A DNA stretch of 64,000 bases. Source: Streptomyces sp. S.PB5. Lineage in GTDB: Bacteria; Actinomycetota; Actinomycetes; Streptomycetales; Streptomycetaceae. The stretch covers positions 62,001-126,000 of the forward strand of contig NZ_JAQMWP010000021.1 of NCBI RefSeq assembly GCF_030403745.1. Direction: 5' to 3'. The translations under genes and the position numbers were made by a program. The notes below the pieces were generated by a model that had not been told where the DNA came from, searched no databases, and saw only the letters and a list, made by a program, of their open reading frames with translations. Of the stretch, positions 16,343-24,688 are shown piece by piece (position 1 is the stretch's first letter; every line of letters begins with the position of its first letter).

Positions 16343-17458
16343 ATGACGATCGTGTTCCGGGTCCCGGCCGACGGTGCTGAGCGGGTGGGGTTCGCCTACT
16401 CGCCGGCGATGGAAGCCGTACTGAGTCTCCATGTGCTGGTGGAGCCCAAGCACCACCCCGTCCAGCACGGCTGGGTGCGTGCGATGCGCAAGCTGTCCCC
16501 GGCGCTGAAGCGGGAGATCGAGGCGTTCTCCTACGCGGTGCGCTCGTACTTCCCCGAGTTCCTCTTTCCGCAGCCGACCGGCGGACTGGCGGACTTCGAA
16601 GACGAACTGGCCGGCTTGCGCGGGGCGGATCCGGAGCTGATCCGCCTGGAGTTCGCCGTCCCCCTGCTCACGCCCTGGCCGGGCAGCGGCGAGGGCAGGG
16701 ATCCGCACGTGCTGGACGCACCGGAGGTACGCGGCCTGTTGCGGGAGCGCCTCGTACGGGAAAGCGACGAAGCGATGGCTGCGATGCTCCTCGACGACCC
16801 TCGCGCGTTGCTCGAACGGTTCTTGAGCATGCTGGAGCGCTACTGGCGGGAGGCGTTCGAGGAGGAATGGGGACGGCTCGAACCCGAACTCGCCGCCGGC
16901 GTCAGCGAGGCCGGACACCAGATCGAGCAGCGCGGCCTGTACGGGATGCTCCGTGGCCTGTGGCCGGAGGTGCGCAGCGACCGGCAGGCCGAACGCTTCT
17001 GGCTGGAGCGGCCGCACGACCACGAGGTCGCCATCGGCCCGGACGACACACTCGTCCTCGCCCCCAGCGCCTATGTGTGGCCGCACGTACGCGTCAACTG
17101 CGACGGTCCGTGGCCCCTCGGGCTCGTCTTCCCCGTCTCCTCGATCGTCCGGGAAGCCCGCCCGAGGATTCCGCCGACCAGGCTCGTCGGCACACTCCGC
17201 GCGCTCGCCGACGACACCCGGCTGCGCGCCCTGCGACTGCTCGCCGAACGCCCTCGCAGCACGCAGGAGTTGGCCCCGCTCGTCGGCGTCAGCGAGGCCG
17301 CCCTGTCCAAGCACCTGCGTGTCTTGACGGACGCGGGCCTGCTGGAGCGCCGCCGCGAGGGCTATTACGTCCTGTACCGGCTTGCGCCCGGACAGGTGGC
17401 GGGCCTGACCCCCAGCCTGGAAAGCTTCCTGCACGGCGACGGCGAGGCGACTGATTAG
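16343..17458 (+). CDS. ArsR/SmtB-type regulator with N-terminal DUF5937-like domain
   Basis: This 371-residue cytoplasmic regulator has an N-terminal half of unknown function common in Streptomyces (begins MTIVFRVPADGAERVGFAYS), similar to DUF5937. The C-terminal residues about 270-350 are a winged helix of the ArsR type: RLVGTLRALADDTRLRALRL, then ELAPLVGVSEAALSKHLRVL and a GLLERRREGYYVLYRL wing. No cluster of metal-binding Cys is present in the helix, so metal sensing is not supported. It lies 52 bp upstream of, and in the same direction as, an MFS transporter that it probably regulates. The ATG at 16343 has a weak AAGGA site. Confidence 0.85.
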   Translation: MTIVFRVPADGAERVGFAYSPAMEAVLSLHVLVEPKHHPVQHGWVRAMRKLSPALKREIEAFSYAVRSYFPEFLFPQPTGGLADFEDELAGLRGADPELIRLEFAVPLLTPWPGSGEGRDPHVLDAPEVRGLLRERLVRESDEAMAAMLLDDPRALLERFLSMLERYWREAFEEEWGRLEPELAAGVSEAGHQIEQRGLYGMLRGLWPEVRSDRQAERFWLERPHDHEVAIGPDDTLVLAPSAYVWPHVRVNCDGPWPLGLVFPVSSIVREARPRIPPTRLVGTLRALADDTRLRALRLLAERPRSTQELAPLVGVSEAALSKHLRVLTDAGLLERRREGYYVLYRLAPGQVAGLTPSLESFLHGDGEATD

Positions 17459-17510
17459 CCATCTGCCTAATAAGTGGATCAGACCTAAGACGGGATCCCA
17501 CAGTGGCCGC

Positions 17511-18779
17511 ATGTCACTGCTGAGGGACCGCAACTTCCTGCTTCTCTTCGCCGGCCAGGGCATCTCACGCTTCGGCGACGGCCTGTACACCGCCGCGACC
17601 GCCTGGCTGGCCTGGTCACTGACGAAGGACCCCACGGCCGTTGCTGTGGTGAGCTTCTCCGCGTTCGCGCCCGCGTTCGTGGCCACCTTCGTCGCCGCCT
17701 CGTACGCCGACCGCCGCGACCGCCGGAAGCTGATGATCGCCACCGACCTGGCCCGGGTCGCCGTGGTGGCCGTGGCGTCGGTCCTGCTCTCCCTCAACCT
17801 GCTGAACCTGCCCCTGCTCGTGGCGACCACGGCGCTGCTGGCGCTGATCGGCGCCCCGTTCGCCCCGGCCCGCAACGCCATCGTCACGCAGATCGTGCCG
17901 GACGACCGCCTCCAGCAGGCCAACGGACTGCTGCAAGTCGCCTTCCGGGCCGCCTTCTTCGTCGGCCCGCTCGTGCTCGCGCCGCTGCTGGCCTTCGGTT
18001 CACTGCAGTCGGCGCTGGTAGTGAACGGACTCACCTTCTTGGGCTCGGCGGCAGCCGTGGCCGCCATCCGCGTGTCCCGCTCCGCCCCGACCAGCGGTCA
18101 GACGGGGCTGTGGTCCGATCTCGGCGCCGGGCTCAGGGCCGTGCGGGCCGCTCCCGATGTACTCGTGGTCATCGTGACCTTCGTGCTTGCCCTCGCCCTC
18201 ACCAACGGTTTCCTGACCGTCGGGCTGGTCGCGGTCGTGGGGCAGGGGGGTCAGTACGGCCTGCTGCTCGGCGTCGCCGGAGTCGCCGAAGTGGTGGGCG
18301 CCCTGCTGCTGGCCGGCCTGCGCATCCGCAGACTCGCACTGGCCGCGGTGCTGGCGTGGGCCCTGCTCGGGATCTTCCGGGCTCCGCTGGGATCGGTCGC
18401 CTCAACGACCGTGGCGGCGGTCCTCCTGAGCGCCACGGGGCTGGCCTCCGCCCTCACGGACATTCCCTTGATCGCACTGGTGCAGCAGCGCATACCGAGC
18501 CATCATCTGGCGAAAGCGCTGGGCCTGTGGGAAGCCGGAGTGGCTGGAGCCCTGGCGATCTCCCCCTTCGTGGCCTCGACCGCCATATCCTTCGCCGGAG
18601 TCGAGAACGCCTTCCTGCTCTCGGGAGCCGCCGTTGTCGTCCTGGCCGTGACCGCCACGCTCGCCCTCGCATGCGTCGGCGCACGGCAGCCCGGTCGGGA
18701 GCCCGTCGTCACGGCCGACGGCACGCCAAGCGTCGCGGCGCCGGAAGAGACAGCGGTGATCACGGCCAAACCGGAGTGA
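17511..18779 (+). CDS. MFS exporter (MefA/EntS-like, MFS_3 family)
   Basis: This 422-residue protein has twelve predicted membrane helices. Its start, RDRNFLLLFAGQGISRFGDG, and the loop ADRRDRRKLMIATDLARVAV after helix 2 are characteristic of the MFS_3 group (macrolide MefA and enterobactin exporters). The likely role is proton-driven efflux of a small molecule or drug. It follows the ArsR-type regulator by 52 bp and is probably co-transcribed with or controlled by it. Substrate cannot be told from sequence. Confidence 0.85.
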   Translation: MSLLRDRNFLLLFAGQGISRFGDGLYTAATAWLAWSLTKDPTAVAVVSFSAFAPAFVATFVAASYADRRDRRKLMIATDLARVAVVAVASVLLSLNLLNLPLLVATTALLALIGAPFAPARNAIVTQIVPDDRLQQANGLLQVAFRAAFFVGPLVLAPLLAFGSLQSALVVNGLTFLGSAAAVAAIRVSRSAPTSGQTGLWSDLGAGLRAVRAAPDVLVVIVTFVLALALTNGFLTVGLVAVVGQGGQYGLLLGVAGVAEVVGALLLAGLRIRRLALAAVLAWALLGIFRAPLGSVASTTVAAVLLSATGLASALTDIPLIALVQQRIPSHHLAKALGLWEAGVAGALAISPFVASTAISFAGVENAFLLSGAAVVVLAVTATLALACVGARQPGREPVVTADGTPSVAAPEETAVITAKPE

Positions 18780-18844
18780 CGACGCGTGCAGATGCTGCTG
18801 TGCCGCTACGTTGCTGAGCGTCCCGTCTGGAGACTGCGCTGCGT

Positions 18845-19232
18845 GGCCCAGACCTCACCCTGTGGCTGATCTCGCGTTCGCCGCTGATGATGGGCGGTGA
18901 CCTGCCCACCAGCCCTCGGGAGACCGTCGACCTCCTTACCAACGACGAGGCGCTGGGCTTCTCTGGCACAGCAGGGACAACCGCGAGGCCCTGCGCGAGC
19001 GGAACCTGATCCTGTGGACGGCCGTACCCGTTACGCGGCGGTGTTCACCCTGGCCGACACCCCGAGCGGGGTGGCCGTACCTCGCGGCTCGATCGGTGCG
19101 GTCACCGGCGACCGGGTGCGGGAGGTGTGGACGACAGGCATTCCGCACGACAGAACTGAACTGAGTGTCGAACTGCCCGTCTGCGGGGCGGCTTTGCTAC
19201 GCCTGACCCCGCCCGGCACTCCCGTCGACTGA
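18845..19232 (+). pseudogene. GH27 alpha-galactosidase C-terminal remnant
   Basis: LTLWLISRSPLMMGGDLPTS and ETVDLLTNDEALG match the end of the catalytic barrel of GH27 alpha-galactosidases, followed out of frame by HSRDNREALRERNLILWTA and then RTRYAAVFTLADTPSGVAVP of the C-terminal beta domain. At least two frameshifts occur between 18958 and 19030, and the catalytic half is absent. It is a dead 3' remnant next to the sugar operon. Confidence 0.65.
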
Positions 19233-19422
19233 GCCGGGGGCGCCGGGCGGGAAGCATTGCGCGTCAGCTCCCTCCCGCATTCCGACCGGGGGCGGGGGGC
19301 ACGCCCCGTTTTCAGTCCCTGGGGCCCCAGCCCTGCCGACCCGTGCTCAGCAGGTCGGGCAGCGGGTTGGTGAGGCCGCCGGTCAGTGACTGGCGACCGC
19401 CGGTCGGCCAGACCGCGGGGCA

Positions 19423-19687
19423 CGCTCTCACCTTGCTGACCAAGGCCTGGGCCGCTGTGTACGGACCGTGCGGCGTACGGGTCAACGCCGTCAGCCCGGC
19501 CCGACACGCACCGAGGGCACCGCTGGAATGGAAGAGGAACTCAAGGCGCTGGCCGCTGTCGGTCCGGCCGGCCGCCCCGGTACCGCGGACGAGATCGCTT
19601 CGGCCGTCGCCTACCTCGCCACGGATGCCGCCAGCTTCGTCCACGGCGCCATCCCTCCCCGTCGACGGCGGTCGCGCCGCCGTCTGA
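19423..19687 (+). pseudogene. Short-chain dehydrogenase (SDR) C-terminal remnant
   Basis: Three successive frames give one SDR C-terminus: LTKAWAAVYGPCGVRVNAVS, then GPTRTEGTAGMEEELKALAA with GRPGTADEIASAVAYLATDA, then LPVDGGRAAV. The GVRVNAVSPG and LPVDGG motifs are diagnostic. The NAD-binding half is missing and two single-base frameshifts are needed, so it is a pseudogene. Confidence 0.7.
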
Positions 19688-19863
19688 CAAGCCCCGGCCG
19701 CACCCGAGCCCTCCCGCCAGGCAGGCCGGGATCCAGCCCAACGCGGCAGTACGGCCGTGACCAGGGGTGGGTACAAATAGACGCAGGTCAGAAGCGATGC
19801 ACGGTGCAAGTTACCGGGCGGCGTGGCGTCTGAGGGGCAGTGCCACACGCGCAAGATCCAGAA

Positions 19864-19877
19864 TTGATGCGCTTCAA
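19864..19877. promoter_or_regulatory. LacI-type operator A
   Basis: TTGATGCGCTTCAA is the first of three near-identical inverted repeats (consensus TTGRWGCGYTTCAA). It lies 338 bp upstream of the lacI-type gene in otherwise empty DNA (19688-20201). Together with site B it could support repression by looping. Confidence 0.65.
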
Positions 19878-20093
19878 TCAGGTCGGTGCCGAGAGCGTTG
19901 CACTCTTCTGGTGAGCAGTCAAGGACAGAGCGGCGATCTGTGCTTCCTTCCGCCCTTGCCTCTGGCCCGGCCATCGTCATCGATTGCCTGTATCCGAGGG
20001 GGTGGCCTGCTTGAACGCATGCTCGCATTAGGTTGTGGCCAGCTGCTACACGTTGCGGCGCTTCGCGCTCGGGGGAGTGAACTCGTGTCGATC

Positions 20094-20107
20094 TTGGAGC
20101 GCTTCAA
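20094..20107. promoter_or_regulatory. LacI-type operator B
   Basis: TTGGAGCGCTTCAA lies 94 bp upstream of the GTG start of the lacI-type gene and matches operators A and C. The position suggests autoregulation. Apart from sites A and B nothing else was recognised between 19688 and 20201. Confidence 0.7.
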
Positions 20108-20201
20108 CGCGCGTCATGTATTCTGCCGATTGTCCGCGACGGCCTGATCGCTGGGGGCTGTGCGGTCCCGGGACGGAACGAAACCGAGGTCGAGGAGCGC
20201 T

Positions 20202-21248
20202 GTGGCAACCGCCCGTCCGCGAGCAGTACAGGGGCATGCCGGCCCGAGCATGCAGGACGTTGCCGATGCCGCAGGGGTATCGCTGGGAACCGTCTCCAAC
20301 GTGCTGAACCATCCGGCGAAGGTGAGCCCGGCGACGGCGGAGCGTGTCCGGGAAGCGATCAGCCGGCTAGGATTCGTGCGTAACGACGCTGCCCGGTCGT
20401 TGGTGTCCGGCTCGACCAATACTGTCGGCATGGTCCTCGCCGATATCGAGAACTCACTGTTCATCGATATGGCGCACGGCTCGCAGGAGGCCGCCCGCGC
20501 AGCCGGTCAGCACCTGCTGCTGGCCAACACGGCATGCGACATGAAACTTCAGGACGACTACCTGGATCTGTTCGACGAGTCCAGGGTCACCGGCGTGCTG
20601 CTGGCTCCGATGGAGGACTCCACGGCAGGCATTGCCCGGATCCGTTCACACGGGCGCCAAGTTGTATTGCTCAACTATGCTCCCAAGCCGGGTACCTGCT
20701 GCTCCGTGCTGGTCAACAACGAGCATGTGGGATATCTGGCGGCTCGCCATCTCATCGACACCGGCCGCACCCGGCTGGCCTATGTGGTCGCACACGACGA
20801 ATACCAGCCCGTACGTGACCGGCGCCGGGGAGTGCGTGCGGCGGTCGAGGAGGCGGGTGGCGGCGTCACCCTGGAGGAGATCGACAGCGTCGGCCTGACT
20901 GCCTCGCACGGACATGTGGTAGGTCGGGAACTCGTCCGGCGGACCTCCGGTGATCTGCCGGACGGCCTGATCGTCGTCACCGACGAGCTGGCCAATGCCA
21001 TCATCCATGAATTGCACACCGTGGCCGGGATCCGGGTGCCCGAGCAGGTCGCGGTTGTCGGCTGCGAGAACAACCGCGCAGCCGCCGCCGGGGCCGTGCC
21101 GCTGACCGCGGTGGACATGCCGGGCCGGATGATGGGTCAGGAGGCGATCCGGCTGCTCATGGACGAGGTGTCCGCGGGCGGACAGCACCGTCATGTCACT
21201 GTCGTGCTGGAGCCAGAGCTGATCGTCCGCGCCAGCGCGCCGCTCTGA
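20202..21248 (+). CDS. LacI-family transcriptional regulator of the sugar operon
   Basis: This 348-residue repressor has an N-terminal LacI helix-turn-helix (MQDVADAAGVSLGTVSNVLN) and hinge helix (RNDAARSLVSGSTNTVGM), then a periplasmic-binding-protein-like effector domain with RRGVRAAVEEAGG and the dimer/effector-region sequence VAVVGCENNRAA. I chose GTG 20202 because GAGGAG sits 5-6 bases upstream; an in-frame GTG at 20160 lacks a ribosome site. It precedes a solute-binding protein operon in the same direction. Operators A, B and C share one palindrome, so it probably represses itself and the operon until a rhamnose-containing or related sugar binds. The effector is inferred from the GH78 gene. 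Confidence 0.9.
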   Translation: MATARPRAVQGHAGPSMQDVADAAGVSLGTVSNVLNHPAKVSPATAERVREAISRLGFVRNDAARSLVSGSTNTVGMVLADIENSLFIDMAHGSQEAARAAGQHLLLANTACDMKLQDDYLDLFDESRVTGVLLAPMEDSTAGIARIRSHGRQVVLLNYAPKPGTCCSVLVNNEHVGYLAARHLIDTGRTRLAYVVAHDEYQPVRDRRRGVRAAVEEAGGGVTLEEIDSVGLTASHGHVVGRELVRRTSGDLPDGLIVVTDELANAIIHELHTVAGIRVPEQVAVVGCENNRAAAAGAVPLTAVDMPGRMMGQEAIRLLMDEVSAGGQHRHVTVVLEPELIVRASAPL

Positions 21249-21467
21249 TCCAGCCCTGCTCGCCGGAGGGCCCCGCATGCCCGCCGGTCGCCGTGGCCTT
21301 CTGTGTACCTCTGGTTCCGGGGTCTTCCGGATCCGCCTCCTTCACACGGCCTTATGCATCGAAACCCTGCGCTAGCTGGCTGTTTCTCGTCTCGCACCAG
21401 GAGCGCTGCCTCCAGGTGAGCCTTCCGGAACGCTCAAACACGGTTCGGAAACATCCATGACAGCTCC

Positions 21468-21525
21468 TTGACACATGGAGAGGGGGGTCGTAGGTTCCCG
21501 GCAACTCCCTATTGAAGCGTTTCAA
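21468..21525 (+). promoter_or_regulatory. Sugar operon promoter with LacI operator C
   Basis: TTGACA (21468-21473), a 17-base spacer and TAGGTT (21491-21496) form a good sigma-70/HrdB-type promoter. The operator TTGAAGCGTTTCAA (21512-21525), an almost perfect palindrome, begins about 9 bases after the expected transcription start and 24 bp before the GTG of the binding-protein gene, a classic roadblock position. Confidence 0.8.
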
Positions 21526-21549
21526 CGCCCTGTGCGCCGAGGAGCACCT

Positions 21550-22851
21550 GTGCACAAGATCCTCAGAACCCGCCGTATCGCCCTCCTGGCGACTGTCGCC
21601 ACCTCGAGCCTGCTCCTGAGCGCCTGCGGCGGCGGGGGCGCAGCCGGGGGCGGCAACGCCAAGGCGTTCAGCCTGACCATCAACGACGACAACCACATCG
21701 TGCAGGAGGAGCTCACCGCCCTGAGCAAGGGCGCGTGCGCGGCCCAGAACAAGGCGCTGCCACTGAAGATCCAGACGCTCCCGATCGGCAACGTCGACCA
21801 GAAGGTCCAGCTGCTCGCTGGGCAGAACGCCCTGCCGGTGCAGTTCGCGGCAGGCGGCACCCCGCAGCTCACCAAGACCCTGGACAAGGCCGGCCAGGTT
21901 CTGGACCTGGAGAAGACGCTCAAGGACCTCGGCGTGTGGGACGACCTCCAGCCCGCGGCGATCAAGACCGTGGAGAACCTGTACGGCAAGTTCAACGTCA
22001 TGCCCTACCAGTTCAACATCGAGGGCATCTGGTACAACAAGAAGCTCTTCGCTGACCAGCGCGTCACCACCCCGAAGACCTACGCCCAACTGGTTGCCGC
22101 GGCAGCCAAGTTCAAGGACGCCGGCATCACCCCGTTCGCCGCGGACGGCAAGGACGGCTGGCCCCTGACCCGCCTCATCAGCGGCTACCTCTACCGTGAA
22201 CTGGGCCCGGACGCCCTGCAGGCGGTGGCGGACGGCAAGGCCAAACTGACCGACCCTCCCTACGTGAAGGCCGCGCAGGCCATCGCCGACCTGGGTGAAG
22301 CCGGCTACTTCGGCAAGGGCGTCGGTTCGATCGACTACGACACCGCGACCCAGCAGTTCCTCACTGGCAAGGCCGCCATGTTCTACATGGGTAGTTGGGC
22401 GCTCGGCGACTTCAACGACAAGACCAAGAACAAGATCGGTGCGGACAACGTCGGCTTCATGCCGTTCCCGACCGTCGCCGGGGGCAAGGGAAGCGCGGAC
22501 CAGATCCCGGCCAACGTCGGTCTCCCCGTGGCCGTATCCGCCAAGTCCTACGACGCCAAGGTCGGTGACTGGCTGTCCTGCATCACCAAGAACTACGGCG
22601 CCGCCTCCCTGAAGGACCAGGGCACGGTCTCCGGGTTCAAGCCCCACGGCGACACCGGCACCCTTCCGCCGCTCACTAAGACGGTCCAGGACACCATCAG
22701 CAACACCAAGACCAGCACCCTGTGGTTCGAGGCACTGTTCAACACGAAGGCCACGGAGACCAGCCAGACCAACGCCGCGCCCCTCGTCACCGGCTCCCTC
22801 TCGGCCAAGGACTTTATGCAGAAGATCCAGACCGACCTCGACAACGGCTGA
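21550..22851 (+). CDS. Extracellular sugar-binding lipoprotein of ABC importer
   Basis: This 433-residue protein starts at GTG 21550 with GAGGAG 5 bases upstream. It has a lipoprotein signal peptide with lipobox LLLSAC, then a Gly-rich linker and a family 1 (carbohydrate) solute-binding domain (GIWYNKKLF, TGKAAMFYMGSWALGDF). It would sit outside the membrane, anchored by the modified Cys, and deliver an oligosaccharide to the two permeases that follow. The operator just upstream places it under the LacI-type regulator. Downstream rhamnosidase and GH43 genes suggest a rhamnose- or arabinose-containing plant oligosaccharide. Confidence 0.92.
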   Translation: MHKILRTRRIALLATVATSSLLLSACGGGGAAGGGNAKAFSLTINDDNHIVQEELTALSKGACAAQNKALPLKIQTLPIGNVDQKVQLLAGQNALPVQFAAGGTPQLTKTLDKAGQVLDLEKTLKDLGVWDDLQPAAIKTVENLYGKFNVMPYQFNIEGIWYNKKLFADQRVTTPKTYAQLVAAAAKFKDAGITPFAADGKDGWPLTRLISGYLYRELGPDALQAVADGKAKLTDPPYVKAAQAIADLGEAGYFGKGVGSIDYDTATQQFLTGKAAMFYMGSWALGDFNDKTKNKIGADNVGFMPFPTVAGGKGSADQIPANVGLPVAVSAKSYDAKVGDWLSCITKNYGAASLKDQGTVSGFKPHGDTGTLPPLTKTVQDTISNTKTSTLWFEALFNTKATETSQTNAAPLVTGSLSAKDFMQKIQTDLDNG

Positions 22852-22900
22852 GCCCGCGCGCCGCCGCCATCCGCACCGAACCCTTCGTGAGAGAGCCGTC

Positions 22901-23785
22901 ATGCGTTCAGTTCTGGGAGACCGCCGTGCCATTGCCGTCCTGCTGGGCCCGGCACTTCTGGTGTACACACTGGTGATGCTGGTGCCGATGGGCTGGTCCC
23001 TCGGCTACACCCTCTTCAAGGGCAACGTCATCGAAGGCTTCACCTTCGGGGGGTTCGGCAACTTCGAGAAGCTGTGGCACGACCCGCAGGCGCACTCGGC
23101 CCTGTGGTTCACCTTCAAGTACGCGATCGCCGTCAGCATCGGGCAGGTTCTCTGCGGATACCTGCTCGCACTGCTCTACGTGTTCGTCCTGCGCAGGTCC
23201 TCCGCCTTGGTGCGCACGCTGGTGTTCTTCCCGGTCATCCTGCCGACGGTCGCCGTGGCCCTGATGTTCCAGAAGCTGTTCGCCGTCGCACCGCAGAACG
23301 GCCTCGCCAACGCCACCATCGAGGCGCTCGGCCTGCACCACGGGGACTGGTTCGCGAGCGCCGGCGGCTCCTTCGTCGTCCTCGTCGTGATGGACGTATG
23401 GCGCTCCATGGGCTTCTACGGCGTCCTGATCTTCGCCGGACTGGTCGACATCCCCGACGAGACGATCGAGTCGGCTCGGCTGGACGGCGCCACCGGTTGG
23501 CGGCTGATCCGGCACATCGTGCTCCCACTCTCCGCGCCGGTGCTGCTGTCGTCGGTCGTGTTCAGCGTCAACGGCACGCTCAAGGTGTTCGACTCGGTTC
23601 TCGCCCTGACCAACGGCGGACCGGGCAGCGACACGACGCCGCTGACGCTCTACATGTTCCGTACCGCGTTCTCCTACGGTGACTACGGCTACGGCAGCAC
23701 CATCGCCTCGCTGCTCACCGTCGTCTGCCTCGGCGTCACCCTCGTCATCTTCCGCTTCTCGCGCCGCGACCTGACCAAGGGCTGA
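22901..23785 (+). CDS. Sugar ABC importer permease (MalF type)
   Basis: This 294-residue permease has six predicted membrane helices. The cytoplasmic EAA loop reads ESARLDGATGWRLIRHIVLP and contacts the ATPase. It lies 49 bp after the binding-protein gene and 6 bp before the second permease. No ATPase gene occurs in the operon; in Streptomyces the shared ATPase MsiK commonly energises such importers, which is the likely arrangement here. Confidence 0.92.
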   Translation: MRSVLGDRRAIAVLLGPALLVYTLVMLVPMGWSLGYTLFKGNVIEGFTFGGFGNFEKLWHDPQAHSALWFTFKYAIAVSIGQVLCGYLLALLYVFVLRRSSALVRTLVFFPVILPTVAVALMFQKLFAVAPQNGLANATIEALGLHHGDWFASAGGSFVVLVVMDVWRSMGFYGVLIFAGLVDIPDETIESARLDGATGWRLIRHIVLPLSAPVLLSSVVFSVNGTLKVFDSVLALTNGGPGSDTTPLTLYMFRTAFSYGDYGYGSTIASLLTVVCLGVTLVIFRFSRRDLTKG

Positions 23786-23791
23786 ACCTCC

Positions 23792-24688
23792 ATGACCGAC
23801 ACCATGACGGCACCGCCGCGGAAACTCCTGCCCAGCCCGCCGTCGGCCACCGTTCGAAAGCCCCGGTATGCCCGGCGGCTGATCCGCAACCTGCTCGTCG
23901 CCCTGCTGGTCGTCATCGAGCTGGCGCCTCTGGCGTGGTTGTTGCTCAGCTCCTTCAAGACCCAGTCGGAGTTCGTCAACGACCCCGCCTGGGCCCTGCC
24001 GGAGAAGTGGGACCTGCACAACTACGCCGACGCCTGGACGACCGGCCACGTCGGCTTGTACATCCGCAACAGCCTCCTGGCCACCGCCCCTTCCCTGGCG
24101 CTCATCATCGTGCTCGGCACCGCAGCGGGCTTCGCGCTGGAAGTCATGATCTGGCGTGGCCGCCACCAGGTCCTCCTGGTCTTCCTGGTGGGGATCATGG
24201 TGCCGAGCCAGATGATCCTGCTGCCCCTGTTCCGGGGGTACTTCCAGTCCGGGCTGTCCGGAACGATCTGGCCGCTGATCATCACCTACACCGCGGTCGG
24301 CCTGCCCCTCACCGTCTTCATGATGGCCACCTACTTCCGGGCGGTGCCGCGCGAGTTGTTCGAGGCCGCCACCCTCGACGGGGCCGGCATGCTCACGGCC
24401 TTCTGGCGGATCGGGTTCCCGGTCGTGCGCAACGCGGTCCTCACGGTCGCGCTGGTGCAGTTCTTCTTCATCTGGAACGACCTGCTCGTTTCGCTGACCT
24501 TCACCACGGATGACGACCTTCGGACCATTCAGGTGGGGTTGCTCAACTTCACCGGCCAGTACGGGGAGACGGCCTACGGACCGCTGTTCGCCGCGATCAG
24601 CATTAACGTCGTTGGCGCTCTGGTGCTGTACCTGCTGATCAACCAGCGCATCATCAAGGGCCTGACCGCCGGGGCGGTGAAGGGATGA
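23792..24688 (+). CDS. Sugar ABC importer permease (MalG type)
   Basis: This 298-residue permease forms a heterodimer with the preceding one. It has an N-terminal membrane anchor after a polar leader, six helices overall and the EAA loop FEAATLDGAGMLTAFWRIGF. The FFIWNDLLVSLTF segment is typical of MalG-type subunits. Its stop overlaps the start of the rhamnosidase gene by 4 bases (ATGA), so the two are translationally coupled. Confidence 0.92.
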   Translation: MTDTMTAPPRKLLPSPPSATVRKPRYARRLIRNLLVALLVVIELAPLAWLLLSSFKTQSEFVNDPAWALPEKWDLHNYADAWTTGHVGLYIRNSLLATAPSLALIIVLGTAAGFALEVMIWRGRHQVLLVFLVGIMVPSQMILLPLFRGYFQSGLSGTIWPLIITYTAVGLPLTVFMMATYFRAVPRELFEAATLDGAGMLTAFWRIGFPVVRNAVLTVALVQFFFIWNDLLVSLTFTTDDDLRTIQVGLLNFTGQYGETAYGPLFAAISINVVGALVLYLLINQRIIKGLTAGAVKG

